IMG/VR virus record: IMGVR_UViG_3300036980_000720
Span: 1 to 25,376 of that record
From: a virus
DNA length: 25,376 nt
Direction: 5' to 3' (one strand)
A program made the translations under genes and the position numbers. This document shows, piece by piece, positions 1-10,900 of the stretch (positions within the stretch are counted from its first letter, which is position 1; each line of letters starts with the position of its first letter). Below the pieces are notes generated by a model, which was not told the DNA's origin, did not search any database, and was given only the letters and a program-made list of their open reading frames with translations.

Positions 1-801
1 GGTTTCCGCACCGGCCACCCAAATCGCCTCGAGGGAGTCGGTCAGGTGGTTCTCGGTGAGGGCCGCGCTCGACTTGTCGTAGACGTTGGTCGTGACGCGG
101 GCGAAGATGCCGTCCATCGCGCCGGCGCCGGCGGCGAGGGCGGAGGTCGGCTGAACCTTCTTGCCGTACAGGAGCGTGCGCTCCATGTTCACGGCGAGGG
201 CCTCGAGGTGCTTCGCGATCTCCCGCTCGGTGTCGTTGCCGGCCGCGTACTTCGCGGTGGCAGCGTTCGTGGCGGAAACCTTGATCTCCTCCTCGAAAAT
301 CTGCGTGTAGTTGAACACGCCGACCTTCGTGGTGGAGCGGGCCCCGAGAAGATCCTGGCCCTGGGCCAGCGCCGGGGCGATCAGGAGGACGACGGAGCTG
401 TCCGCGTGGACAGCGGCGACCGAGCCGCCCCAGGCGCGGGAGACGGTGATCGAGTCCGAGTCCACGATCGCGGTGACGCGCATGAGCTCGTTGTCGACCT
501 TGATGATGTCCTGCACCCGGAACTTGTACGCCTCGTTCGCGGCCGACAGGTCGAAGCTGACCGGGTCGGACGTGTTGTTGAGGCTGGTGCCGGAGGACTT
601 CACGGCGGAGGCGAGGCCACGGACCTCGTCCTCGAGCCACTCGTGCTTGACGGCCGTGCAGGAGTCACGCAGCGAGTCGCGGCCCACGAGCCGCAGGAGG
701 GGCGTGTCGGTCGGGCGCAGGATGTCCAGCGCCGAACTCATGTCGATCTTCTCGTTGACGGAGTCGCTCCAGGTGAAGCGACCGCCCGAGATGACGGCCA
801 T
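1..801 (-). CDS. Major capsid protein, SU10/DUF5309-like (3' end outside window)
   Basis: This is the N-terminal 267 codons of a probable major capsid protein; the reading frame runs off the left edge. The ATG at 801 is preceded by AAGGAGAG on the coding strand. What I recognise is the SU10/DUF5309 capsid pattern. It has an N-terminal arm with TPLLRLVGRDSL near residues 33-44 and a charged HEW motif at 53-55. A small inserted beta domain follows at about 95-140, ending in SRAWGGSVAAVH. Next comes a segment beginning EEIKVSATNAAT and a helix of the form REIAKHLEALAVNMERTLLYG (split here by eye, 193-213), typical of the HK97-fold spine region. It follows a putative scaffold gene by 43 bp, the usual scaffold-capsid order in podovirus-like heads. 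The start lies just below a hairpin that would mask its ribosome binding site. The family call is from memory of conserved patterns. Confidence 0.85.
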   Translation of the reverse strand, partial: MAVISGGRFTWSDSVNEKIDMSSALDILRPTDTPLLRLVGRDSLRDSCTAVKHEWLEDEVRGLASAVKSSGTSLNNTSDPVSFDLSAANEAYKFRVQDIIKVDNELMRVTAIVDSDSITVSRAWGGSVAAVHADSSVVLLIAPALAQGQDLLGARSTTKVGVFNYTQIFEEEIKVSATNAATAKYAAGNDTEREIAKHLEALAVNMERTLLYGKKVQPTSALAAGAGAMDGIFARVTTNVYDKSSAALTENHLTDSLEAIWVAGAET

Positions 802-806
802 TGGAT

Positions 807-826
807 CTCTCCTTCATTCAGGAGAG
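807..826 (-). promoter_or_regulatory. Hairpin enclosing the capsid-gene ribosome binding site
   Basis: On the coding strand the sequence reads CTCTCCT, a six-base loop GAATGA, then AGGAGAG. The arms are perfectly complementary over 7 bp. The 3' arm is the Shine-Dalgarno sequence of the capsid gene, ending 5 nt before its ATG. If the stem forms in mRNA, ribosome access would be reduced until it melts. It could instead be chance complementarity to a strong Shine-Dalgarno. Confidence 0.5.
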
Positions 827-844
827 GTCCCGGTCCGTGCTCCG

Positions 845-1516
845 CTACTCCGCTGGATTGCCCCTACGCAGGAGGGTGCCGATCCAGCTTTCCAAGCCTC
901 GTGTTCCAGATCCGCGGAGCTCGTCGGGGACCTCTTGGGTTCTCACGACGGGTCCGCCTGTGCGGGTATCGGCATCCATCAGGCCGTAGGACGGCGCGGG
1001 CGCGGCGGGTTCCGCGGGCGCTGCCTCCGCTGGCGCAGCTTCGGCGGCCGGGGTGAACGTGCCGAGCACTTCGTACATCTTGTCCACGATCGCCTCGGGG
1101 TCATCCGTGCGAAGCATGAACTGGCGAAGCTCTCGGCCCGCCCGGGCCACCTGTCCGTGAACCGTCTCCTGCGCGGTCCAGAGCTGCGTCTCGGCACGCC
1201 GGCGGATCTCGATGGTCCGGGGATCGGTGATCCCCTCGAGCTCGGGGTCCGGGATCTCGGCCTTCTCGCGAAGGCCCTTGATCGCGGTCACGAGATCGTC
1301 CTCGGATGCGCCAGCCTCGAGCCCCAGCTCTCGGCGCGCAGCGGCCCAACGCTGCGACTTGCGGGTGTACTCAGCCTGGAGGGACCGAAGCTCCGCGTCC
1401 TGTGTCGAAGGCTTGGCCGGCGCCTGATCGACGACCGGGGGGACGGGCTGCTCCACCTGTGGCGGAGTCCCTGCCTCGGGCGTTTCGATTGCTGCCTCGG
1501 TTGCTTCCGGTGGCAC
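845..1516 (-). CDS. Putative capsid scaffolding protein
   Basis: A 223-residue protein with a GTG start at 1516, preceded by GGGAGGT at good spacing. It is acidic and low in complexity at both ends. There is a Pro/Glu/Ala-rich first 40 residues, a charged helical core from about 42 to 140 (QAEYTRKSQRWAAARREL onward) likely to form coiled coil, and an Ala/Pro-rich hinge near 145-160. It ends with a short basic tail, GTLLRRGNPAE. No enzymatic motif is visible, and I see no serine-protease triad to suggest a prohead protease fusion. Scaffold proteins usually share this mix of helical, acidic body and a short basic capsid-binding tail. They usually sit immediately upstream of the capsid gene, as here. 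The function is inferred from position and composition, not from a recognised family. Confidence 0.65.
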   Translation of the reverse strand: MPPEATEAAIETPEAGTPPQVEQPVPPVVDQAPAKPSTQDAELRSLQAEYTRKSQRWAAARRELGLEAGASEDDLVTAIKGLREKAEIPDPELEGITDPRTIEIRRRAETQLWTAQETVHGQVARAGRELRQFMLRTDDPEAIVDKMYEVLGTFTPAAEAAPAEAAPAEPAAPAPSYGLMDADTRTGGPVVRTQEVPDELRGSGTRGLESWIGTLLRRGNPAE

Positions 1517-1554
1517 GCGTAACCTCCCTTTCAGAGCGGTTGGTCAGGATCATG

Positions 1555-1574
1555 CGCCGGGCGGGGGCCCGGCG
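1555..1574 (-). promoter_or_regulatory. All-GC hairpin between the 103-aa gene and scaffold gene
   Basis: Two 8-base arms, CGCCGGGC and GCCCGGCG on the plus strand, flank a GGGG loop. The structure sits in the 69-bp gap after the 103-aa gene stop and before the scaffold start. No U-run follows on the minus-strand transcript, so a classical intrinsic terminator is not supported. It could attenuate transcription or protect a processed mRNA end. Confidence 0.4.
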
Positions 1575-1585
1575 TCAACGTGGGG

Positions 1586-1897
1586 TCAGGGCCGCGCCTT
1601 CTTGATCGCCTTGATGTTCTTCTCGGTGTAGGGGATCACCGGGGTCTTGTTCTTCATGGCGCCGCTGATCGGGGACGGGATCTTGCCGGTCATCTGGCCG
1701 ACCGCGCTGTTGATGAACTCCCCGATCTTGCCGGTGCTCCACGGGTCCTGGGCCGGGGTGAGCGGCTTCGACACGGGGCTGGCCTTCGGGGCGACCTTCT
1801 TGACCGGCGCTCCCGCCTTGCGAGCGAGGCCCCCCGATCCCTTGGGTGTAGCGATCTTGCTCTTGGGCTTCGCGAGTCGGGAGCCTTTTCCTGGCAT
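1586..1897 (-). CDS. Small Lys-rich protein of unknown function, 103 aa
   Basis: I place the start at the ATG at 1897 because AGGAGG lies 7 nt upstream, overlapping the end of the giant gene. The longer reading frame extending to 2098 has no such signal and lies inside the giant gene. The first 50 residues are basic, rich in Lys, Pro and Ala (MPGKGSRLAKPKSK). The second half has a short amphipathic stretch, IGEFINSAVGQMTGK (58-72), and ends with the basic KNIKAIKKARP. There is no signal peptide, membrane segment or known motif. Its place between the giant virion-type protein and the scaffold suggests a structural or packaged role, perhaps binding DNA or capsid. That is inference only. Confidence 0.75.
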   Translation of the reverse strand: MPGKGSRLAKPKSKIATPKGSGGLARKAGAPVKKVAPKASPVSKPLTPAQDPWSTGKIGEFINSAVGQMTGKIPSPISGAMKNKTPVIPYTEKNIKAIKKARP

Positions 1898-1907
1898 GGT
1901 GCGCCTC

Positions 1908-4900
1908 CTAGTTGCCCCGGGTGGGGTTCGTCTCCGGGATCGGCTGGCCGGCCTCGATGAGCGAGTTGCGGATCGCGTCCGCGTTGGCCTGGTCGAGCGC
2001 CGACTTGCTGGCCGGCTTGATCGGGATGGTGAGCGGCAGCGTCGTCTCCCCGACATCGCCCACGCCGCCCAGCGGGCCCTCCGCGTTGAACACGCCACCG
2101 GCCTTGTTCTCCTCGAAGAACAGGCGCGGCAGGAGCGAGAAGTAGGTGTAGCCGGGGCCGACCGAGAACACGTTGCGCGAGTAGTCGTCGCCGCTCGCCA
2201 TGTTCAGGGCGATGCGCGTCCACGGGGCGAGGCTCACGCCGATGTCGAACGGGGTGATCGGGAGGAGCATCTGGCCGATGAACAGGAGCGTCTTGTGCTG
2301 CTCGAACCACTTGCGGTAGGCGGGGTCGGTGTTGTACCGCTCGATGTGGCGGTCGTGGACGTTGGAGAGGACGACGGCGCCGCCGGCGCCCGTGTCCACC
2401 CCGAACGCGCTGTCGAACAGGACGCGGGCGAGCCATTTCGTCGCCTTGATCTGGTAGCTGATCGGCCAGTACAGGAGCGGGTGGTTCAGGAGGCGCTGGA
2501 AGTTGCTCCGGTCGGGCTGGCCGTAGAACACGGCGGCCAGGTCGTCGTACATCGAGTTGTTGATCTCGCGGAGGCGCTCGTAGAGGGCCACCACGCGGGG
2601 GTCGTTGCGCGACTCCCCGATCGCCCGCTCGATCTCCGGGATGCCCGGGTAGGCGTCCTTCTCGGCCAACTTGGCGGCCTTCTCGGCGCCGAGCTCGTCA
2701 CCGAACTTGCCCAGGAGCTTCCCGCGCCCGCCGGCTTTGAGCCGGGCCCACGCCCGGGGATCGGTGATGACATCGAAGGCTTGCCAGTCGCGAACGAGCC
2801 GGTCGAGCCATTGGTCGGGCGTCTCCCCGAACGTCTTGAGCGTCGAGTTGAGGATCGGATCCTGCTTGGCCCACGCGAGGAGGACGCGCTCGAGCTCCTG
2901 CGGCGACTCCTTCTTCATCGCGGCGAGGATGGCGTTGTCCCGGGCCCGGCCGTAGACGCCGATCTCCTCCATCTGCGAGGCCCACCATGCCCAGCCCCGG
3001 CGGGCTGCGGCGCGGTCGACCTCGCTCCACATCGGCGGCATGACGGAGGGCCCGGCGGTCGTGCCTTGCATGGTCATCGCTCCGCGGGTTCCGCCCTGCA
3101 TCTTCGCGAACCGACGGTAGGTGGTGAGCCCGTCGCGGCCGATGAGGAGGGCGTCCGTCTCGATGAACTCGAGGGCGTGCCAGCGGGCGTCGAGGATGAA
3201 CCGGCCGAAGTTGTAGAGCACGTTCAGGTCGCGCTTGAGCTCGCCGGCGCCCCGGCCGACGGAGCTCCGGTACCAAAGCCGGTCGAGGTCGGTCAGGAGG
3301 CCCGGCTTGCTCTGGCGGAGCCACTCGCGGAAGCGGTTGTCCGCGAGGAGCCAGACCCGCTCGATCCCGCCCGGCTGCTGCTCGACCATGTTCCACCACG
3401 GCGGGAGCTCGCCGGAGTGGATCGCCTTGAGCGCGTCCCGCGCTTGCTTGTTCCACTCGGCCGGGGACACCGTCGAGAGGCGCCGGTGGATCGGGACCTT
3501 GAACGGCCCCATGCCCCAGCCAATCTGCATCCACTCGTGGATCGACGTGATGATCGCCTTCACGTCGCGGTCGATCGCGGCGATGTCGGCGCCGGGTCCG
3601 ACGATCTCTGCGATCTCGGAGACGAACCGCTCCTTGGCGGCGCGGGCCAGCGCCTTCTCGTGGCGGGGGCCGAAGGCCAGGTCGACCATCTGGACGACGG
3701 AGCGGGAGAACCGGGCGTCGGAGATCCGCTTGGGCAGGGTCCGGATCGGGCCCTCGAGGAGATCGTCCCCGAGCCCGGGCACGGTGGCGTTCGCCTGGTC
3801 GATCAGATCCTTGAACTCGCCCATGAGGTCGCGGTACTGGATGCGCGGCGTGAGCGGGGCGCGGTCGAACTTGCTCCGGCGGGGCAGGATGCCGAGCTGG
3901 TAGCCCGTGAAGCCCTCGATCGGGTCACCGCCGAACGCCTCGATCTTGCCCGCCAGCCGGGCGGCGAGGTCGTCGAGCGCGGCCGGCAGGATGGCGGGGT
4001 CGTCGACCACCACCGGCGCCGACTCGCCCCGGGCCCGGCCCTTCGCCACGAGCTCCATCATCCGGTCGCGCCGCGCCTGGGCCGCCGGGGAGCTCTCGCC
4101 GCCGGCCTTGCGGAGCGTGTTCTCGCCCAGCTCCATGAGGGCGATCCGGAGCTGCTGCGCCTCGGCCGGGGAGAGGTCGCCGTACATCGCCTTGTCGATC
4201 GAGTCGACCGCGGCCATGATCTCGCCCAGCGTGGGCGGCCCGTTGAAGTCCTCCCCGAACGCGAGGCGGATGGCAACGTCGTTCGTGTCCGGGACCTGAG
4301 CGAAGCGAGTCCACAGCGCGGCGAGCTCCGGGTCGTTCCACGGGACGCTCGTCGTCTCCGTGAGCGCCCCGGGCGTGTCGGCCTCGTCGATGATCCGCTG
4401 GGCCTCGGTCATGCGGCCGATGATCTCGATGCGCTTCTGCTCGAGGCGCTCGATCCGCGCCGCTTCGTCCGGACGGTGGAACTCGAGGTTGCGCGGGCCC
4501 TTCGGGTCCGGCGGCGTCGGGACGGCGCCAGCGTGCTCCTTGAGGGCGGCGGTGAGCGGCGCCCGGGCGTCGGAGACGACGACGTGGGCGGGCGAGGAGT
4601 CCAGGGCGGCGGCGAGGGCCACGTCGTCGGCCACGGCCTCGGCGTGGGGGATCGACGTGACCTCCTCGAACAAGGGCGGCGGGACGGCCTCCTTGGGCTG
4701 CACGTCCACGACCACGGCGTCGGAGCGGGTGAGTCCCTCGAGGTCGGCCAGGTTGTCGACCGTGCCGTCGTCGAGCGTCCGGCCGGGAGCTCCGACCGAG
4801 CGGTTGATGACGTTCTGCGCGCCCTCCACGCGCCGAGCCGCGTCGGCGGCGGCGGCGGCGGCGTCGGCCAGCACCGGCGACTCCAGCACGGGCGGGTTGG

Positions 4901-7900
4901 TGATCCCCGTCTCGCCCATGCGGTCGCCGGAGAGCGGCACGTCGCCCTCGGCGTTGGTGAACGGGCGGATGACCTCGACCTCGCCCAGCCCCATCCCGCC
5001 CTTCTTGGCCTCGGCGTCCATGCGACGGCCGTTGATCTCTTTCAGGGCGTTGTTGGCGATCTGCCACTTCGGCAGGGCCGTCGGCGCCCCGAACATCCCC
5101 AGGGCGGTCGGGTCCTCGCTGTTCTTGACCGCGTTCGCGTACTCGGTGAAGAACTCGGTGATCTCGGTCTGCGAGCGGGCCGTGTGGAGGACGAGCGCGA
5201 GCTCGCGGGCGAAGGCGTCGTCGGCGCTCTCGAACATCCGCGGGCTCGCCAGCACGTCCCGGATCTCGGACGCGGTGAGCGCCTGTCCGCGGAGGTTGAT
5301 GAGCTGGTCGATGGCCGGCGCCAGCGAGTCACCGATGGCGAGGTTGGGGAAGCGGTTGCCCGTCTCGATGAGGGCGTGGGCCTCGAGGAGAGGCTTGAGC
5401 GCCCCCAGGAGCCCGTTCCGGACGCGCCCGACATCGGTGTCGGCCGTCTCGAAGAACTCGGTCACGATCCGGTTCGTCGCCGGGTCGCGCATGAGCTTGC
5501 TCATCAGGGCCGCTTGCACGAGGTCGATGCCCTGCTTGTTGAGCCCGCCCTTGGGGGTGAGGTACTGCGCCTGTTCGCGCTGGGTGAGCTTGGACAGGAT
5601 GCGCTTGGCGAAGCGGATGCCCTCCTCCGTGTCGAGCGCGGAGGCCAGATCCTTCGAGCGCCCGAAGTCGATCGCGCCCACGTCGTTCGGGGTGATCTCC
5701 CGCGCCACCCGGGCTGCCGTCTCGGAGATGGACATTCCGCCGGTGGCGACGTTGAGAGCCGCGGCGAGCTGCGCGGAGGCGATGTCGGCCGGGACCTCGC
5801 GCACGAGCACGGGCCGCTTCATCCCCGCCACGACGGCCGGGTCGACCCCGAACTCCTCGGCCCGGGCGACGATCGTCTCCTTCATCATCTCGGCCATCGG
5901 ACCGCCAGCCAGGCGCATCGCCATCGTGCGCCCGTTTCCCGCGATCACGTTCAGATCCGGGTCCGTGACGAGGACGCCCTCGGCGCCCGACTCGGAGCGG
6001 AGCATGAGGTCAGTCGACGCCCTGGGCTCGACGCCCATCTGACGAGCCATCTCGACGACCTGTTCGTCGCTCGCCAGCCGGCCGGCGCGGTCACGCGGCT
6101 GGAGCTCCGTGCGGTAGCCGGGCTGGTCGGACGAGACGAGCTCGTCCAGCTCGACCACCCGGAAGGTCGCGGGGATGGTCTTGGTTTCGTCGTACGGGTC
6201 GGGGAAGCCCGTCTCCTTGCCGCGGCCAGCGAGGAGCGCGTTCTCCGCGGCGTCGGCTGCCTCCTCCGCCTCGCTGGACTTCTTGAGCGCGGCCAGCACT
6301 TCGCCCCAGCGCCCGGGCGTCTCGTTGTTGAGCCGCTTCGCCGCGGCGGTCTTGCTCGACCATTGCCGGTACGCCTCGCCCGGCCGGTTCTCGCGCACCT
6401 TGCCGCCGGGCAGGAACTCGATGCTCGAGCCGTCAGGGAACTCGACGCTCGTCGCGCCGGCGACGGTCGTGACCTTCGGCCCGGGGACCGCGGGCGCGGG
6501 CTCATCCGGGTACTTCGCCAGGGACTCCGCAAGATCCTTCTTGGCCGCCCGGATGGTGCGCTCCATGCTCTTGATCTGAGCGAGGTCGCTGGGCGACTGG
6601 CCGTGGACGCTGTTCTTGATCCTCTCGATCTCCTGCTCGTTCGAGGAGATCACTCCATCGAGGCGATCGTGGGCCAACTGGCGCATCGTGGCGTTGCTGG
6701 CTTTGATCGGCGGCGGGACCTCGGGCGCGGGCGTTTTCCGCGGCAGGAGCTCGGGGTTGGTGATCGCGAGCGAGCGAGCGTCGCTCACGGCCTTGGTCAC
6801 GGGCTCCTCGTACGGAGGCTCCTTCTCGAGCCACTTGCGGGCGTCGGCCAGCCGCTTCTGGTTGGCGCGGTTCCAGTAGTACCCGCTCGTGTTTTTGTGC
6901 GACTCTCGCCGGTAGCCTTCCTCGAGGTCGATCCCCTCCTTGGTCAACGCCGTGAACTTCGTGAGCGGGACGCCCTCCTTCATTGCTCCGGACAGGGGCT
7001 CCGACCCGGTCAGCTTGTCCGTGAGGTCGCGCAGCGGCTCGTCGGGAATGGGGAGTCCGTTCTCCCAGCGAACCTTGACGATGTGCCCGGAGCGGGAACC
7101 CCATTGAAGGACCCATGTCGGCTCCCGACCGGACGCGACGAGCGCCGCCTGGGCTTGGGCGATGACCGCTTGGTTGGCCTCCTCGCTCGGGTCGACCCAT
7201 CGCCCACCGCGCATCTCGTTCGGCCTGGACCGCCCGAAGGTGTACTCGAACGCGGCGGTAATCGCCCGGGTCGAGAGAGCACCCGCATCCTGCTTCGGCA
7301 CTTCGACGAGCTCGCCGCCCTCGACCGGGCGCACGGTGGTCCCCTCCGGCGTCTCGGCCACGACCTCGGCCATCCGGCCGTCGGGGAGTTCGACGGGCTT
7401 GGGAGCCTCCGCGGCGTGGGCTGCCTCGATCGCGTCCACGTCCGCGAACCCGCGCACGTTCTCGAGCGCCTCGCGGTAGCTGTCGGCCTCGACGTGGCCG
7501 GTCGGCGTCCCGTCCGGGTCGATGTACCCGCTCATCCACTTCCCGGGGCGACGCACGTCCGGGCCCACGAGGATGCTGCCCTGACCATCGCTCCGTGGGA
7601 CTTCGATCGGTCGCTCACCGGCCGCGGCCAGCGCGTCGAGCCGGTCGTTCTTCGCCTTCGCGTCCGCGATGAGTGCCTTGAGCCCGTCGGGCTTCATCGC
7701 CCCGCCCGACTCGGCCGTGCCGCCCCGGGCGATGCCCTCCTCGACGTTGAGGCGCTGGCCCTCCGCGATGTTCCCGGCGTCGTAGGCCGCCTGAATGGCC
7801 GCGCCAGCGGCGGGAACCGGCTCAGGAGCCGCGGGAGCCCCCGGGATGGCGTCCGGTGCCACTTCGCCCGTTCCGGGCGCTGGAGGGGCCTCTGCGGGCG

Positions 7901-10900
7901 GCGCTCCCGCCCCCGGGGGAGGCTCCGGGGGCGGTGCTGCCGCTGCCCGACCCGCGGGCGTCTTTGGTCGGCCGGTCTGGATGGCCCACGACTCGATGCC
8001 CTTCGACGTGGAGAGCTGGTAGGCGCGGGCGAGCCGGGCCTCGGGGTGCGCCAGCCGGTACGCGGCCAGCGCGGCGTCGGCCGCGGCCTTGCCCTCGCCC
8101 TTCGGGGCCGCGATCGAAGTGTTGACCGTGTGCCAGCTGATCCGCTCCTGCCAGACTTGCCACTTCCCCGTCTCGGGGTCCTTGTCGATGAACGACGCGA
8201 TGCCCGGACTGGCCTCGTCGAGCTCGAGCTGCGCGGCCTTCGCCTTGTTCTCCGTGAGCCCCTTGCGCGACGGGGTCGGGTTCCAGTCGACGTTCTCCGG
8301 GCCCAGCCCGGCGCGGAGCCGGGCCTCCTCGATGTCGAGCTTCCGGAGCTGGGCGGCGTGGTTCGAGAGGAGGTCCGTGGCGGTGCGCTTCGCCTGGGCG
8401 ATCCGCGGGGCTGGGCTGGCGACCTTGAACGAGAACCACGGGTCGCCCACGACGGCCTTGATCCAGCGCGGGACACGGTGCGTCGTGCGGGACATCTCCT
8501 CCGAGAGCGTCTTGGGCGTCGCCGGCCCGAACGTGTAGACCTCCTCGCCCAGCACCCGGGCCCGGCGCATGAAGTCGTCCACGTCGTTCGCCACGCCGGA
8601 GCCCGGCTTCATCGAGAGCCGGTTCGCGTAGCCCTCGACCTGGGCCGCGGCGTCCGCGAGGGTCTGGTTCATGGCGAGCGCCTTGGCCTCGAGGTCGGCC
8701 ACGTCGGCGGCGGTGAAGTCCCGCGACTCCCCGTTGACCCGGAGGAGGTCGTCGTGGAACAGCTCCGCGCCCGGCTTGCCCATCCGCTCGAGCAGGGCGC
8801 GCTCGTCGACGGTGAGCGGCGGGTCCATCGCGAGCCCACGGTCGCGCAGGATGGCGAGCTTCTCCCACACCGGGGCGAGTGGGTCGGACAGGAGCGCGAG
8901 GTCCGCGTCGGTCACGTCGGTCACGTCACGGCGGAGGCGGTCGAGGAGCATCGCCGCTTCCTCGAGCACGCCCGCGTTGGCGCCCGGCGGCAGGAGCGTC
9001 GGCCGCTCGCGGGTGACGACGGTCTGGAGCGCGACGACCGGGTCATCGAGGAGGGTGTCGAGATCCTTCTCGAAGTATTCGAGGGCCTCGACCATCGTGT
9101 TCCGCCAGAACTCGGCCGCGGCCGGCTGGCGAGCGAGGAAGTCGTCGCGGGGTGGCCGCTGGAGGGACTGTGTGGCGCCCGTGATCGCCTCGATGATCGG
9201 GGCAGCGCCCGGGCGCCCCTTGATCCGGTTGGCGAACTCCTCGAGGCCGACGATGAGCCCGCCGCGGATCTGCGCGTCGGCCAGCCGCTCCTCGAACACG
9301 CTCATCGCGTGGAGGAGGGCGCCGGTGCGGGAGCTCAGGGCCACGGTGAACGGCACATTGCGCTCGGCAGCGTCCCACTTGACGATCGACTCGGGGATGA
9401 CCGCTCCCTCGGGCGCCGTGTCATCTAGGAACGGCATCAGGTCCTTGACCATGTCCTCGGGCATCCCGGCGGCCTTCGCCATCTCGGGGACCATCTGCGC
9501 CTCGATCTGGTCGGCGGTGATCGGCGGGCGCTCGCCCTGCGGGAAGCGCGCCTCCGTGGCCCGCACCGCGTTCTCGGTCTTGAGCTGGGCGCCCATGATC
9601 TCCTCGAGCCGCTTCCGGGTCATGCGCGGCGTCCAGCCCTTGCGCGGGCCCGGGCGGAGCTCGGGGTGCAGGACGAGGCTCGGCATCGCGAGGCGGATCA
9701 TGTTGAGCAACTGCGCGGGCACCGTGTCCTCGGGCTTGAGCCCGCGCTTGTTCATCGTGTCGATCGCCGCCTTCACCCGCGGCGCGTCGATCCGCTCGGC
9801 CAGGGCGAGGGTCCAGTCCTCGCGGGCGATCTGGCGCCCTTCGGCCTTGGCCTTGGCGATCGTCTCGACGGCGAACTGGCTCTGCCACGTCCAGCCTCGG
9901 AACTGGAGGAAGCTGGTCATCGCGTCGAAGCTGCCGTACATCGGCTCCATGCCGATCTCGCTGGCGTCGCCGCCGCCGTGGTTCCAGTACGTCTCCCGGA
10001 ACCGCTTGACCAGCCAGCCGGTGTCGCCCTTGACGACGGCGTTCTCGAGGAGCTTGGCCGCGTCTGCGATGTGGGCCGTGACCCACTCGGCGGAGAACGC
10101 GGAGATCCCGACCGCCGGGTTGAGGGCCCGGGCGCTGTCGCCGGCCCGGTCCCGGACCTCGGAGAGCGCCTGGTAGAGCAGGGCGTTCCGGAGCTCGTTC
10201 ACGTCCGAGATCGGCATGGAGCCATCCGGAAGCGGCCGGTCACCGAACACGGCACGGACGGCCTCGGGCTCCCAGCCGATCTTGTTCGTGACCCGGTTGA
10301 TGATGTCGTCGAGGCTGACCTTGCCGATCCGGGCCAGCGCCGTGCCCGTCCGCAGCGGGATCGGGATGTCCGCGTCGACGCCGGCCACCCGCAGCGCCTC
10401 GACCGGGCGCTCGCCCAGGATGATCCGCTTGCTGATCGCATCGGGCAGATGCGAGAGGGCACCCGTCGTGGGGGCATCCCCAACGCCACGCAGCGACACG
10501 CCGACCGCGCTCCTGCCCTCGCCCGCGTAGATGTCGCCCTTGAGGATCTCGGGGAGGACCCAGCCCTTCTCGCCGGTGATCGGGTTGGTGCGGCGGAGCG
10601 CGTGCGTCCCGAAGCCGTCGATGAGGTTGAGGCCCGGGTTCGTGGAGAGGGGCATCTCCCACAGGAGCTTGTCCAGATGGTCGACCCACGCCTGATTGCC
10701 CAGGAGGAGGGCGGTTTCCTTGGCCGCGAGCTCGGCGCCGCGCACGCCCCAGCCCGACAGGGTGATCCCGCTGTTGATCCGCCAGAGCGTGTCGATCCCC
10801 TTCACGCCGACCGCGACGCCGCGGCCGACGCCGCCGAGCCCCAGCACCCGCGGCGCCATCGCGGCGCCCTGGAGGCCCTTCACCGCGATGCCCCCGGCGA

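Noticed and set aside
46-1522. Plus-strand frames opposite the capsid and scaffold genes
   Set aside because: The minus-strand frames have recognisable capsid sequence, good ribosome sites and phage gene order. The plus frames are shadows.
1647-9428. A 2593-codon open frame on the plus strand opposite the giant gene
   Set aside because: It is codon-aligned with the giant gene, so it stays open simply because that gene almost never uses TTA, CTA or TCA. The first such codon (CTA) ends it at 9428. The product is an Arg/Leu/Gly/Asp-rich composition typical of antisense shadows in GC-rich DNA.
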